From Ceratodon purpureus (lineage: Eukaryota > Streptophyta > Bryopsida > Pseudoditrichales > Ditrichaceae), in assembly GCA_014871385.1 (NCBI GenBank), contig CM026426.1:34935020-34999019 (forward strand): DNA of 64,000 bases, in the 5' to 3' direction. Numbering within the stretch: position 1 is the first letter of the stretch; each line of letters starts with the position of its first letter. The notes under the pieces are model-generated. The model was not told the origin of the DNA. It saw only the letters and a list, made by a program, of their open reading frames with translations, and ran no database searches. Positions 22,203 through 33,118 of this stretch are shown in pieces. A program made the position numbers and the translations under genes.

Positions 22203-23559
22203 TTCCTTTAAAAGAGGAATGAATGCAATAAACTAGTATAAAAGAATAAACCAATGGATGAACAAGGGAAGTGACTTAAAGAATCAAAAAATAAAATGTG
22301 GTTTCAAGAAGGGTTTTAAAGAGAGATGAAGGCAATGAAGTAAAAAATAAAATAATAACAAATATTGAATGAAAGCCAAGGAAGTAAATATTCAAACTTT
22401 AAAAAAATAAAATATGAAGGTGTTATAGAGATATGAAGGCATAGAAGTAAAAAAATAGCAAAAAATGAAGAATGAAGAAGAGAATAAAGAGAGATATAAA
22501 GGGAAATAGAGAGATGAAGGCAATAAAATTAATAAAGTAAATATTTAAAAAATAAAATATTAAAAAATAAAACATTAAAAAATGAAAATATTAAAAAATA
22601 AAAATATTAAAATAAATAATGATGATTGAGGTTTTAAATTACATATAATATGTTCCATAGCGTTATATCTCCAAGAGCTATAAATTAAAATATGTCTTAC
22701 TAGAGTATGTTTCCCTTTATTATTTTTTTATTTTTTAATATCCTGCAGGCTGCCAATTCGTCGTTTTGAAAAATAAAGTTAAAAAAAAAAACAATTCAAT
22801 AAACATTGAACCAACCTAGAGAAGCAAAAGTAGAAATCGAAATTAAATTCTACATTTTCTCGTGTTACTTAGTGATTTGCCAAATCTCGCATCGAGAATT
22901 CACAGATTGAAATCAATCTTCACTTTGTTTAGTGTCATAAGAAGAATCAAATCCAAACGTTGGTTTGCTCCTTCCCTTGCATCCCCACTATTATAGCAGA
23001 ATCCTACACCAAAGAGACACAAGGGCAATCTTTAGGCGGCTCAATGGAAAGGATATCTGACACCGATAGGATAGAGGAATATATACATGTCAATGGATAA
23101 CATTCGAAAGTGAGAGGCTTAATGCTAGATAACAAACAGGATGCTCAAGCATTCCTACAATTCAATTGCCCCAAATATTTAAATTGTTAATGAAATTACA
23201 AGCTTTAAGTTATAAAAAAACTTAAACACCAACGAGATATTGTTGGGCAAACATCTTGGAGAATTTTGAATTCTACTGCATATGCAATTGAAATAGAGTA
23301 TGCTTTAAAGAAATAAAAGTAAGTGCGCCGGTAAAATGAGATTGATCGAAAATTTAAAAAAAATTATGACCAAAACTAGAATACGTTTTAAAGAAATCGT
23401 AATAAGAGCACGGGTTAAAATGCAAGTTTTTTGAAAACTTAAAACCATAATAATAAAACAAGTAATAAACATAAAAACAAAAAACATATAAAGATTTTAT
23501 ACACAAATGATTTAAAAAACATATATTAAATATAAGATTCCTCTAGTATTTATATATAA

Positions 23560-23595
<36 letters not shown>

Positions 23596-24347
23596 GTAAA
23601 AAATATTAAACCCCGTTTATATAACAAAATATTTAAAATTGAATATATAAATAAAAATATACATAAAGAGAAAATAAAGAAATTTAAAAAAATTTAAGAG
23701 AAATAACCGTTCAATGTCTGTTTGGATATTAAGTTTGAATCTACAAATAATAAACATAAAAACAAAAAACATATAAAATACTTATATACAAATGATTTAA
23801 AAAACATAAATTAAATATAAGATTCCTCCAAAATATATATATATTATATGAAACCCTGTTTACATATATAAATAAAAATATACATCAAGACAAAATAAAA
23901 AATTATGACCAAAAAAATTTAAGAGAAATGAACGTTCAATGTTAGTTTGGATATTAAGTTTGAATCTACAATAAGTTTGAATATTACAATAAGTCAAGCA
24001 TACTAAAATGAAGGAAATGCAAATTGTTTAATGTTATAAATTAAGGTGTCATCATTTCTTGTAGTGACGCCGGTGGTAGTGGAGCCTCCTTTTGGTAGCG
24101 ACATTCTCAGTAGCGGCATGGCCTGGGACACTGTACCTCCATGAACTGCAAATCAGTGTACCCTGTTTGCATCATGCAAATACACTGCTGCTACATCAAT
24201 GATACGACTCCGTTGTCTGGAATCTTGTTGGTTCCAAACTACCTCTGTACACACCAGTTCGGTGGCGACATAAACTCGGGGAAACACTATGATCCTCTCT
24301 CCTCTCGCAGCTCCTTCTAACATCTTGCGCTCACGGTGACGATCAAG
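22203..24347. other. AT-rich intergenic DNA with a direct duplication
   Basis: No gene seen. 23461-23744 and 23747-23969 share long phrases (AAACATAAAAACAAAAAACA; AAATGATTTAAAAAACATA; GTTTGGATATTAAGTTTGAA), so this is a diverged tandem duplication of about 285 bp. A (TA)n run lies near 23560-23595. Confidence 0.6.
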
Positions 24348-25719
24348 ATGCGCCCACAACGCAGACCCCGCGACGTTGTCCAGTCCATTATGATTCACAA
24401 CCACGTAGACGAGGACGACCGATGGGTAGGCCTGAAGCTGGAGAGGGGTTCTTGGGTGAACCTGCAAGCAACGAGGCGCGGTCCGTGGTCTGTTTCGGAT
24501 GCCAATCCTCGCGGCGATGGCGCTAGCATGAGGAGCGCCTGGAAGGCACGGGTCGTAGATTTCCATTTCAGGCTTGGCGTCTCCTCAGGTACGACTACAG
24601 CGAAGCCAATTGTGGACTCAATTCTGGTGAGGCATGCCTACAGTAGAGGCGACATTAGTGTGGAACCGAGACAAGTCCCTTTGCTCGGTCCGTGCAACTG
24701 TAAGTCCCTACGCAACACAAGTTCCTTCTTGTAGTCTTTCACTTCTATTTCATTCTAGATGCTAGTTCTAACCAAACCGATCTGACTTCATCATCTCTCT
24801 ATTATTATCTGCAGATCTGTATCCCTCGTTTTTTGAGGATTGGGTGGATCCACGCTCTATTTTAACTGTAATATGGGTGACACACGCTGAGATCGGTGAG
24901 GACCAGAAAGGAGCTCGCACCCACCAAGAGCTCCGGGATGTTGGTAAATTTTTCTACAACCACAACTATGTGCCGCTAACGCCAAGCCAGCTTTATGGCC
25001 AGTTGGAGTATGTCCCGTTGCCCCACCTGGATGATCCTGCTTGGAGTTTGCCTGACATGGTGACTTCAGAGGCGTTTAGAGCCAAGCTGCGTTCCGACTT
25101 CCAACGAGTCACGAAGGCAACAACAGGGTCCCGGATGGGGCACATCCAATGGTTCGTTCCAACCCACGTGTTCATCGACCTGTTCGCTATATCCAACAAC
25201 ATGAGGAGGACACCGACGTTGCTTAAGGTTATTGATCCAGAAGACTTTCTATTTGAAAGTATAATGGATCCTGGTTGGGATGAGAAGATACATTCAGGGC
25301 GTGACATCATCAAGTGCAAAGTGATCCGCTCTAGCGTCCACTTCAAATACCACCTTGGATGACAGACCCTGTATGTGAATTTCTAGTATCAGCAACTGAA
25401 GTTACTGTCTGACGGCATGAGGTGGGAATCTATCGACCAAGTAGTCGACGAGCAGTTGGTCTGGGTTGCATGCGAGAGGGACGGTCAGTCTGTGGGTCGT
25501 TTTGAAGTGGGCGCAACTTGGCCGCTAACTCACATTCGACAAGAAATTCAAATCAGCTTCGACAATGAAACTTTGGGTGACGATTTCAAGATTTGGATCC
25601 AAGAACCAGATAAACTGCGTGTGAAGGTAAGATATCCGAGCATGAACAGCATTCATGCTTATACTAATGCCATGCTTCTCAAATCACAGAGCAACCTCTC
25701 CACAAGTGAAATAATCTGA
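24348..25719 (+). pseudogene. Unidentified two-exon gene, decayed
   Basis: Exon 1 (ATG 24348 to 24699) and exon 2 (from 24815) join in phase across TGCAACT|GTAAGT…CTGCAG|AT. The product includes VDSILVRHAYSRGDI, then LYPSFFEDWVDPRSILTVIW, IQWFVPTHVFIDLFAIS and, near the end, a stretch like a ubiquitin-type fold (VGRFEVGATWPLTHIRQEI). The frame is unbroken apart from two in-frame stops, TGA at 25360 and TAG at 25393, both one C-to-T change from CGA and CAG. It then runs to a TGA at 25719. I cannot name the family. It could be a host gene copy or transposon cargo. Confidence 0.55.
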
Positions 25720-26885
25720 CCAGATTAGTTACTCCATTGCACTGAAGTTTCGTGGCACACTTGGTGGTGATTGTTCAGTAGCCCATGTGCGCCGCCTTGT
25801 TTTGGTATCAATGCTTCCAACCACCCTCCTCTCTCTTTTACAGGTCTCTAAAAACCCTAAGTCTCCTTCCCTCTCTCTCCATCACTTCGAAAAATTCAGG
25901 TCCATCTATGAGCTATTCTGTTAACGCATGAAGAAGGAAGCATTTCACATGAATAACCCTATCAACAAGAAGATCTTCTAAAATCATTCATTCTCAACCA
26001 TATTGAGTTGTCTAAAAGTGAAGACTGAAGAGCACCTGTTTCTACAAAATTTGTGGTGTGAGCACAATTGAATGTGCTGAACATTGCATCAATCAAAACT
26101 GCAGAGGAGATGTTTGGAACGACAAGTAAAAAGAATCGGAAGAGTACTAGCAACAAAGCTAGAGCAACAAAACGTTCACAAGTAGGGGAAAAAAAAAAAA
26201 AATCCCGTTTGCTATCAAACCTGTTGAGCAATTCTGTCGAGGAGATGGAGCAGTTGGGAGTTGGTGGCAAGAGTGAGCTGCGATGAGATGGAGGAGGAGC
26301 GAGGAGTTGCAACTGTGGCGGGCAAAAGCAACTGTGGCGAGGAAAAGCAACGGCGGCGAGAAGAAGTAGCGGCGGCGAAGAGAAGGCGGACTTGCTCTCT
26401 CGCCCTAACTCAAGTTTTTAACTTAGGGTTCTTTAAATTTAACCCGAGCTAAACTAGCGTTTAACTTTTCTTTTATTTTAACCTCGATTTTTTGGTAACA
26501 ATGAAAAAAAGTAGTTCCACATATACAATGTAAAAACAAGAAGTTAAATAAAATTCCACCTTGCACATCCACGGTGTAAAGTGAGGCAAAAGTTGACAAA
26601 AAGATGACAGAAAAACAAAACCTACCCGAGATGACAAGAGAACCCATGGCATATGTTCAAGTCGTCATCTTGGACATTTCTTTGTCAAATTTTTGTCATT
26701 TGGACACTCGTTTCCTTGTAGTGCAAGTTCAGTATCTCCCACTCGTAGGAATTGTATGGTTGTGCTCTGTATTAATTTTTGAGCGCTAAATGCGGTTAAT
26801 ATATTTCCATTGAGTCATTGACCAGTGTTTTTTTTTGTATTCTATTCAATATACGAGTATACCCTAGTCGAAACTGTATGTAACG
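25720..26885. other. Intergenic
   Basis: 26280-26390 has GGCGG/GAGAA-rich codon-like repeats without a convincing frame. Nothing else is recognised. Confidence 0.4.
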
Positions 26886-27115
26886 GTGCATATCCGAGCA
26901 CGTACAGGAAGGCGGGCGAGTGCACGGAGACGGGCGCGTGAAGCAAACAGGCGCGTACAGATAACCGGCGCGTTCAGGGTTACGGGCGCGAGCACGCCGG
27001 CACGGGCGGCTGCAGCGTCGTCTGGCGTGCCCGAACTGGGCTGACGGGCGCGAGCAGTCTCGTCGGGCGCGTGTGCAGGCCCTGTACGAGCGTGTGTACA
27101 CGCTTACGGGAGCGT
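26886..27115 (+). repeat. CpG-dense array of GGGCGCG motifs upstream of kinase-like fragment 1
   Basis: GGGCGCG or GGCGCG recurs about every 15-25 bp among unique spacers, in an otherwise AT-rich setting. A TATA-like CATAAAAGG follows at about 27131. A comparable array with CGCGCCC on the plus strand lies at 39100-39440, before the second kinase-like fragment. Confidence 0.65.
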
Positions 27116-27309
27116 TCATCCGAAGGGAGCATAAAAGGCTCCCCTTAATCTTTATTTTCTACTTTTCAAAGTCTCCTCTTCCAGGTGGCTCCTTGTCCTA
27201 GCTCGTGACTCCAGGTGCTCTCCTTGGAATTGCAGGAAGTGGGAGCAATCAAATTGGGTGGGGGGGAACTTTTGTTTTTTTTTTTGGTGTCCAATTCATT
27301 CTTCCAACT

Positions 27310-28320
27310 ATGTCGCTCTCTCATGGATCCGGGAAACGTCCCGCGTATGTAGATCTTGATGCTCTTGTAGATGAGATGGTGTCAACCTCCACAGCACCAT
27401 CTCATACTGGCTCGAACCCGTCATCAAGCTCCTCGGGAAAGAAGAACCGGAAACGGGCGAGTGAGAAGGACCCAGACTACCTACCTCCTCGGTACCAGGA
27501 TTTCGTTAGAGAGCTAGCATTGGAGTGGTACGGATGTTGTAAGCGGGAGGCGATTACCCGTACATATGTTGACAAAGGGGAGGGGGGAATTAAGGCATTA
27601 AAGAACCACTTGGAAGAGTATTTGTGGAAAAAGCTGCAGAGTACCAAGAGATATAATGATTGAATTGGATACTATCATTTCCCTAAGTGGATGGACCAAC
27701 AAATAATAACAAACACTACGAACATTGTGCATGTGTTTGAGTGTGTCAACAAGAAACCGAAGGAGGGCTACTTGCAGGCTCAGAAGGAGGAGATAGAGAA
27801 GCTCGAATATGTCCAAGATTCGTGCAAGAGATTCTCAAGTAATAGGACGAGGGTGAGGCCATGGCTTGAAGCTGGACTGAAAAGCGCAATGGATAAATTC
27901 TTGTGGAAAGCAGTGGTCTCGGTCCCAAGGAACGTCAAGATGGTTCCGCTGTCAAGCACAACTGAAGGCGGGTATGGTAAAGTCCGAAAATTACGTATTG
28001 TTGGCATGGAAACCAAACTTGAGACTTGTGTCTTTGCGGGGAAGATGTCCAAGGCACAAGACGAGACCCAGAAGCGGCACGAGACATCGATAGAAGCCAT
28101 GGTTTCTAGGATTGACCATCCCGGCATTATTAAGCTTTTTGCGGTCAATGACTGGACCATGAAAGCCTATACGCTTAGGTGGAATGGGGATTGCATCCAG
28201 AATTTTTTGAGCAAGCAGAATTCAACTGTCTTGGAAGGTATTGAGAACCGTATTATCGACAAGCAGACAAATCAGCTCATGGGGACACTTGAACGTGTTA
28301 AGCAATGTTTTCAAAATAGA
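27310..28320 (+). pseudogene. Protein kinase-like gene 1, N-terminal part and N-lobe only
   Basis: The ATG at 27310 opens a Ser/Lys-rich leader and an acidic helical region. One in-frame TGA (27661, one change from CGA) precedes the same-frame continuation from 27664. From about 27960 there is a kinase N-lobe: EGGYGKVRKL (glycine loop), CVFAGKMSK (the VAIK lysine), then ETSIEAMVSRIDHPGIIKLF (alpha-C glutamate and the HPNI-like motif). The similarity stops near 28308, where a GC-rich foldback element begins. No catalytic loop or DFG follows, so it cannot make a complete kinase. The C-lobe relative is at 40.5-41.2 kb. Confidence 0.65.
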
Positions 28321-29110
28321 TGTCCGACCCGAATGTCCCCCGTCCGGGACGTGGCATCCCCGACGCTCTAGAATTACATCGCGGTAAAAAAAATTCGACC
28401 GCGGGTGCGTAAAATAATTTTCGACCATCCGATCGAGCGATCGTGCCATACGGCCACATCTCCGCCGTCGTATCGCGAGGGCGGCCGCAGAGACGGCCGC
28501 GGGGTCGCCGGCGACGGCGGCCCTTCGATCCGACGGCCACGATGCAGCCTTTACGGGCCATCCCGAGCCGTCGGATGTAGGCGGCCGTCGTCGTCCGTCC
28601 GAACCTGCGGCCGTCTCTGCGGCTGACCTCGGGGACGGCCATGGGGTCGGCCCGTCCGCGGCAGCTTTGATCCGATGGCCACAATCGAGCCGCGACGGCC
28701 GCATCGTGGCCGCCTGATTCCAGCGGCCGTCCGCAGAGACGGCCGCGAAATTAAAAAAAAAAACCCGCGAATCTTAAAATGTTCATAACTTCTTCAAACT
28801 TATCCAAATTGGGCTTATGAGGTGTTTTTTGGCATCTACGTTTCTTGTAGATGCCAAAAACTATCTCATAAGTCCAATTTGGACAAGTTTTAAAGGAGTT
28901 ACGGGAATTCAAAAATTTCGGGGAGTTGAGGGGTCGGCCGTCGGCGGAGACGGGGGGGCCGACCCCGCTGACGGCCGTGGAGACGGCCTCCCGTCCGTGG
29001 CGACGGCCGCGGATACGGCCCCCGTCTGCGTGGAGGCGGGGTCTCGCAAGGCCTTCTTTCTTCTCTTGGGTTTTCTCTAGAGACGGCCTCCCCTCCCCTC
29101 CTCCCCTTGT
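28320..29110. mobile_element. GC-rich foldback element with a central hairpin
   Basis: Very CpG-rich arms repeat GCAGAGACGGCCGC and CGGCCGTC motifs on both sides of a central AT-rich inverted repeat (28786-28901). The arms are only roughly inverted. The borders are approximate: the left follows the truncation of the kinase-like fragment, the right lies where CGGCC motifs end. I see no coding sequence and no clear target duplication. Confidence 0.5.
28786..28901. repeat. Long hairpin: 54/55-bp arms, 7-base loop
   Basis: Arms 28786-28839 and 28847-28901 pair at roughly 85-90 percent. Their inner ends, TTTTTTGGCATCTAC and GTAGATGCCAAAAA, flank the loop GTTTCTT. Transcribed RNA would form a stable stem of the kind processed into small RNAs. 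Function is not shown by the sequence. Confidence 0.9.
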
Positions 29111-30629
29111 CCAACTTTGACAAAAATAATTTTATTTCTAGATACTCTAAAAACAAAATCATTACCGAAATAGAAATTTCAGACATATCCCTGAAATCAT
29201 GGAAAATGTCCTAAAGATCTTGTAATCGGGATTGTGGGATCCGCCTTGATGTTGGGGTATTCTTTAGAAGGAGATATTTATGTCGTTCAATTGTTGGTGC
29301 TGTACTATGGATTGCAAACATAATCTCAATGTCGAGAAGGAAGAATACATTTGTTTTGGAAATGAAATTATGGCCCATGGGCCTATAGAAGACGGAGGTA
29401 TACAATGGGGGGTACAACTTAAAAGGTAATGAGAAGCTAATAAAAAATAATATACTTTTATTTGAAGACATTATTTCGTTAGGTACTAAAATTAACAGAG
29501 AACTCGACATGGATTTCTCTTACATTAATACATGACAAGTTTGTATGTTTTTGGCTTTAATTTTATATGGCAAGACAAATCTTTTTTTTCATGAATGGAA
29601 CATTGGAATTAAATAAAGGATAAACTTGAAATTTAGAAATGAATTTGAATGAGAGGATTTGGAAGGTATGTTGTAGAAGAGGTAACACTTAGAAATTAGA
29701 ATTCAAATCAAATTAGATAGAGGTTGAAATTGTGTGAAGGAGCTTGGAGGACACATCAAATAGAATTGAGGATTGTAAATTTGAATTAGAAGTCGAAGAT
29801 GGTGGACAAAAAATTCATTATAAGTGATAGAGGATAGAAATTTAAATACAACAATTTTTAGTTCTAATAATAAATAAATTGATTAATTAATTAAAAAACC
29901 AAGCCATCTGACAAGGGTGGATGTTTAATTATAAAAGGTGAGTGAATTTTGAAGGTTTGGGAGTTGACATTAAGAGATCTGTTTCTTTCTTTTGAAATGA
30001 AGGATATGCTAGTATTATATTTGAGTACTTGGGCTAGTGAATGCCACATTGTTTGCCTTCCATTCCTTTTAGACAACATTGAGTCTCTATAGCTTAGAGT
30101 TTAACAGATCTCGTCAATTTTTTCTTCTGAGATTTATGAATTTTTTTCCATCTTAAAGGTGATTTAATATCATTATTTTTATGAATGAAGGACATAACAT
30201 GTGGATTCATCTAAATGTGGGAATACAAACACATACTTCATAGCCAAAAATAATATCTATTATGAGTAAACAACTCATTTCTTTAAAATCATTAGCATTC
30301 ATATTAATATTCCATTCTGGTGCTTAGCATGAATGGAAAATTAATATGAATGCCAATGATTTATGAATAGAAGTGCTTGATTCAAATCTTTTAATTTATA
30401 GTGTGCTTGGATTTCTTCTTTATAATTAAAGGTTGATATTTTAAACTTTACTTCAATTATAGAATTGTTATTGGTACTCTTATTATAAAGAGGGTAGAAA
30501 ATGTGTCACTGGTTAAGATTATATATCAACTTAGGGTTGTATCAAAATAGTTGTACGTTATAGGTATTTAATCCGGGAGGAAGTTCTGCAGAGAGTCTTT
30601 TTGTGAGAGTCCTTCCTGTGGTTAGACAT
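29111..30629. other. AT-rich region upstream of the ParB-MTase-like gene
   Basis: No gene recognised. It contains the palindrome at 30286-30362 and probably the promoter of the following gene (leader near 30560-30629). Confidence 0.45.
30286..30362. repeat. 32-bp inverted repeat with a 13-base loop
   Basis: Arms 30286-30317 and 30331-30362 pair with two mismatches (AATCATTAGCATTCATATTA against the complement of TAATATGAATGCCAATGATT). Confidence 0.9.
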
Positions 30630-32211
30630 ATGAAGCAGAGTGGAGGGCCATCTTCCTCCACTTATGTCACTCCTAAACAGAGAAGGAAACCTGGCGGCAC
30701 TGATTTTACGAATAGAAGAGCTAGAAAGAGAAGAGCATCACGTACGAAGGTAGGTTTTCAAGGTGACCATTTGAGTGCACCCGTGAAAAGGAGAGGAGCA
30801 GGTCTGCCTGTAGCTTTGAAGTTTTCTAGCATTCGTAAACTCATTCTAGACTCTATAGTGGAGGAGAAGGAAGAGTTTTTAGAAAACACCGTTGTTGAGA
30901 ATCAAGAGCACGAAGAGAAGGTACTCCTAAGTGGAGTTGTACGTGAGGCCATGACGGAAGAATTAGTCTTTAATTGTAGTCAAAGAGTAGAGTCACTGCA
31001 ACCTTCTATTAGATTCAATGAATTTTTGACAGGGGAGCCGGATTCTCAATCAGATCTATATTTTAACTCCGAAAAGGTAAGCATTTCTACACCGTCTTGA
31101 CTGCTGTGGATTGTTTAAATTACTTCAGGATTCTAAAGAGAAGAAGCATTACTATTTACAAAATATAAATTATATTTGGTAAATCTCCAAAGGATCTGCT
31201 TATACTCACATAAATGCCTAAGAACTCACGATTGTAATTTTTTTAAATATTTGCGTAGAGTAACCAAAGGATAAGAGTAGTCGGAGATTCGAGTAGGGAC
31301 TCACTTGCTGAACATGGTAGCAAACTCGAGCATTTGCTTGCCACTGCGAGGAGGGCGAGGTGTGAGATTTTGGGAGCATGAGAAGGGGGAGAGGCAATGG
31401 CTGCGAGACAGGAGCAGGTGAGGGCAGGGCTAGTGGAGCAGAGGCCGCAGGGCAGGGTCCAGAGATGGCCGCGGACGAGCTGGGAGAAGGGGAGGAGCAG
31501 CTGATGCTGGCTGGAGACGCGAGCGAGGAGCAGACGAGGACGGACAGGGACAATGGGGAGGAAGACCCCGAAGATGGCAAGTAGGTACGGAGTTTGTGTC
31601 TGCAGCAAGTGAGTGTGTGATAGTGAGGCATTTGAATGTTGAGGTTAGTTGTTAGTACGGTGTCAAAGTTTTGGGGTAATGAGTTGAGGCTGTACGGATC
31701 TTGTTGATTGCGTTGTTGTACGGGTTGATTGCGTTGTACGGGTTAATATTTGTTGATGTGATGCGGAATCTACTGTTGGGGGATTGGGGATTCGGAGGAT
31801 TGAGAATTTGTTTGTGGGTTGCGGGATTTTTGAAGGTTTGCGAGTGGTAGGTTTGTCAGTTGCGGGTTTATGGGGGTTGGAGGTGGGGATTGTGGGTTGC
31901 GGATGTTTTAAGCAGCTGCTGCTGGGTTGTAGGGATGGTCTTGTGCCGATTCGCGGATGGCCGCATCGTATCAGTCAAGCTGGTAATCAACTCTGCGGGA
32001 GGCAGCGCCTTCATCGATGTTGCTACACCAGCCCGGCTCTCGTAGTTCTATACAGGGGTTTTAGGAATCCATTGTGATTTCTTATTTTGCTTGCGGTGCA
32101 AGATCATGGTGTTCGGGTTCCCTTCTCATCTGCTGCTGCTTGGGGCTGCTTTGCTTGGTTTAAGTTGTTTTTTTTTTTAAAAAAAAATTTTGATCATTGA
32201 GATCCCCCATG

Positions 32212-32447
32212 CCTACTGTCTGTGACGACAGTAGGCCGGGGAGACTCTTCCTTTAAAAATAAGCGTTTTCTTTGTTGGCTCCCGCCTTCAGGGGGGAGCA
32301 TTGCTTGCTATGCAAGATCATGGTGTTCGGGTTCCGTTCTCATCTGCAGCTGCTTGGGGCAGCTTTGCTTGGTTTAAGTTGTTTTTTTTTTATAATTTTT
32401 TTTTATCATTGAGATCCCTCAAGCCTACTATCTGTAACGACTGTAGG
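32212..32447. repeat. Two palindromic hairpin units in the first intron of copy 1
   Basis: CCTACTGTCTGTGACGACAG (from 32212, completed by TAGG) and CCTACTATCTGTAACGACTG (from 32424) form stems of about 10 bp. Both are followed by CCGGGGAGACTC. The same stem recurs five times at 55277-56230 in the second unit. Confidence 0.85.
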
Positions 32448-33013
32448 CCGGGGAGACTCCCTCTTGAAATGGTCGCGGAGGTTCACCCCTCCGGGCTGGG
32501 TCAATGATGCTTATATTTTTTTGCTTTGAGAATCCCCAAACCTCCTTTGACATGCGTTATGGTCCAGATGTGTTGTGCGTGTGATATTGGGTTGCGGTTT
32601 ATTTCGAATTTAATTTGAGTAAGTGAACACTAAGTTTTCATGATTCCTGTCATTTCTGATAATCAATACTTTGTTTTATAATTAGGAGTCCTCTGAGGAT
32701 AATATGGGGAGTCAACGTCTAGACCCGACTCTAGCAGAGACCGAGGTACTTGAATAATTTCACAACCACCGTAGATTTGTATGATTTATTAGTTTAACTT
32801 TGGCCTTCACTCTTTTCGAACTGGAATATAACCCTTTGTTTGTTTCTTCAACTCTAGGTATATTCCGATGCTCCTGAGTTGTCCGCCACCTCCCCCATTT
32901 CAGTTATCAATGTTTCCGATCTCTCGGATTCATTTGATCAGCACTATTGTACATGTACTGTTGCAAACCCTGTTAGTGTGGGTAGTGGACCTTTCGAAGT
33001 CCACTCTCCACAG

Positions 33014-33118
33014 TACATGCCTACTTGTCCAGTGTATATGCCTACATCTCTTGTGTACATGCCTACATCCCCAGTGTATGAGCCTACCTCCCCGGGCTAC
33101 ATGCCCACCTCCCCTCCA
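33014..33118 (+). repeat. RNA polymerase II CTD-like heptads, copy 1
   Basis: Five tandem 21-bp units encode YMPTCPV, YMPTSLV, YMPTSPV, YEPTSPG and YMPTSPP. The RPB1 tail consensus is YSPTSPS, so Tyr1, Pro3, Thr4, Ser5 and Pro6 are kept and Ser2 is replaced by Met or Glu. Nothing else of RPB1 is present. Confidence 0.9.

Noticed and set aside
28786-28901. Calling the hairpin a miRNA gene
   Set aside because: Shape alone is not enough; foldback transposons give the same structure and no small-RNA evidence is available.
33014-33118. A fragment of RPB1, the RNA polymerase II large subunit
   Set aside because: No RPB1 domain is adjacent, and the heptads sit in a separate exon chain with basic and ParB-like segments.
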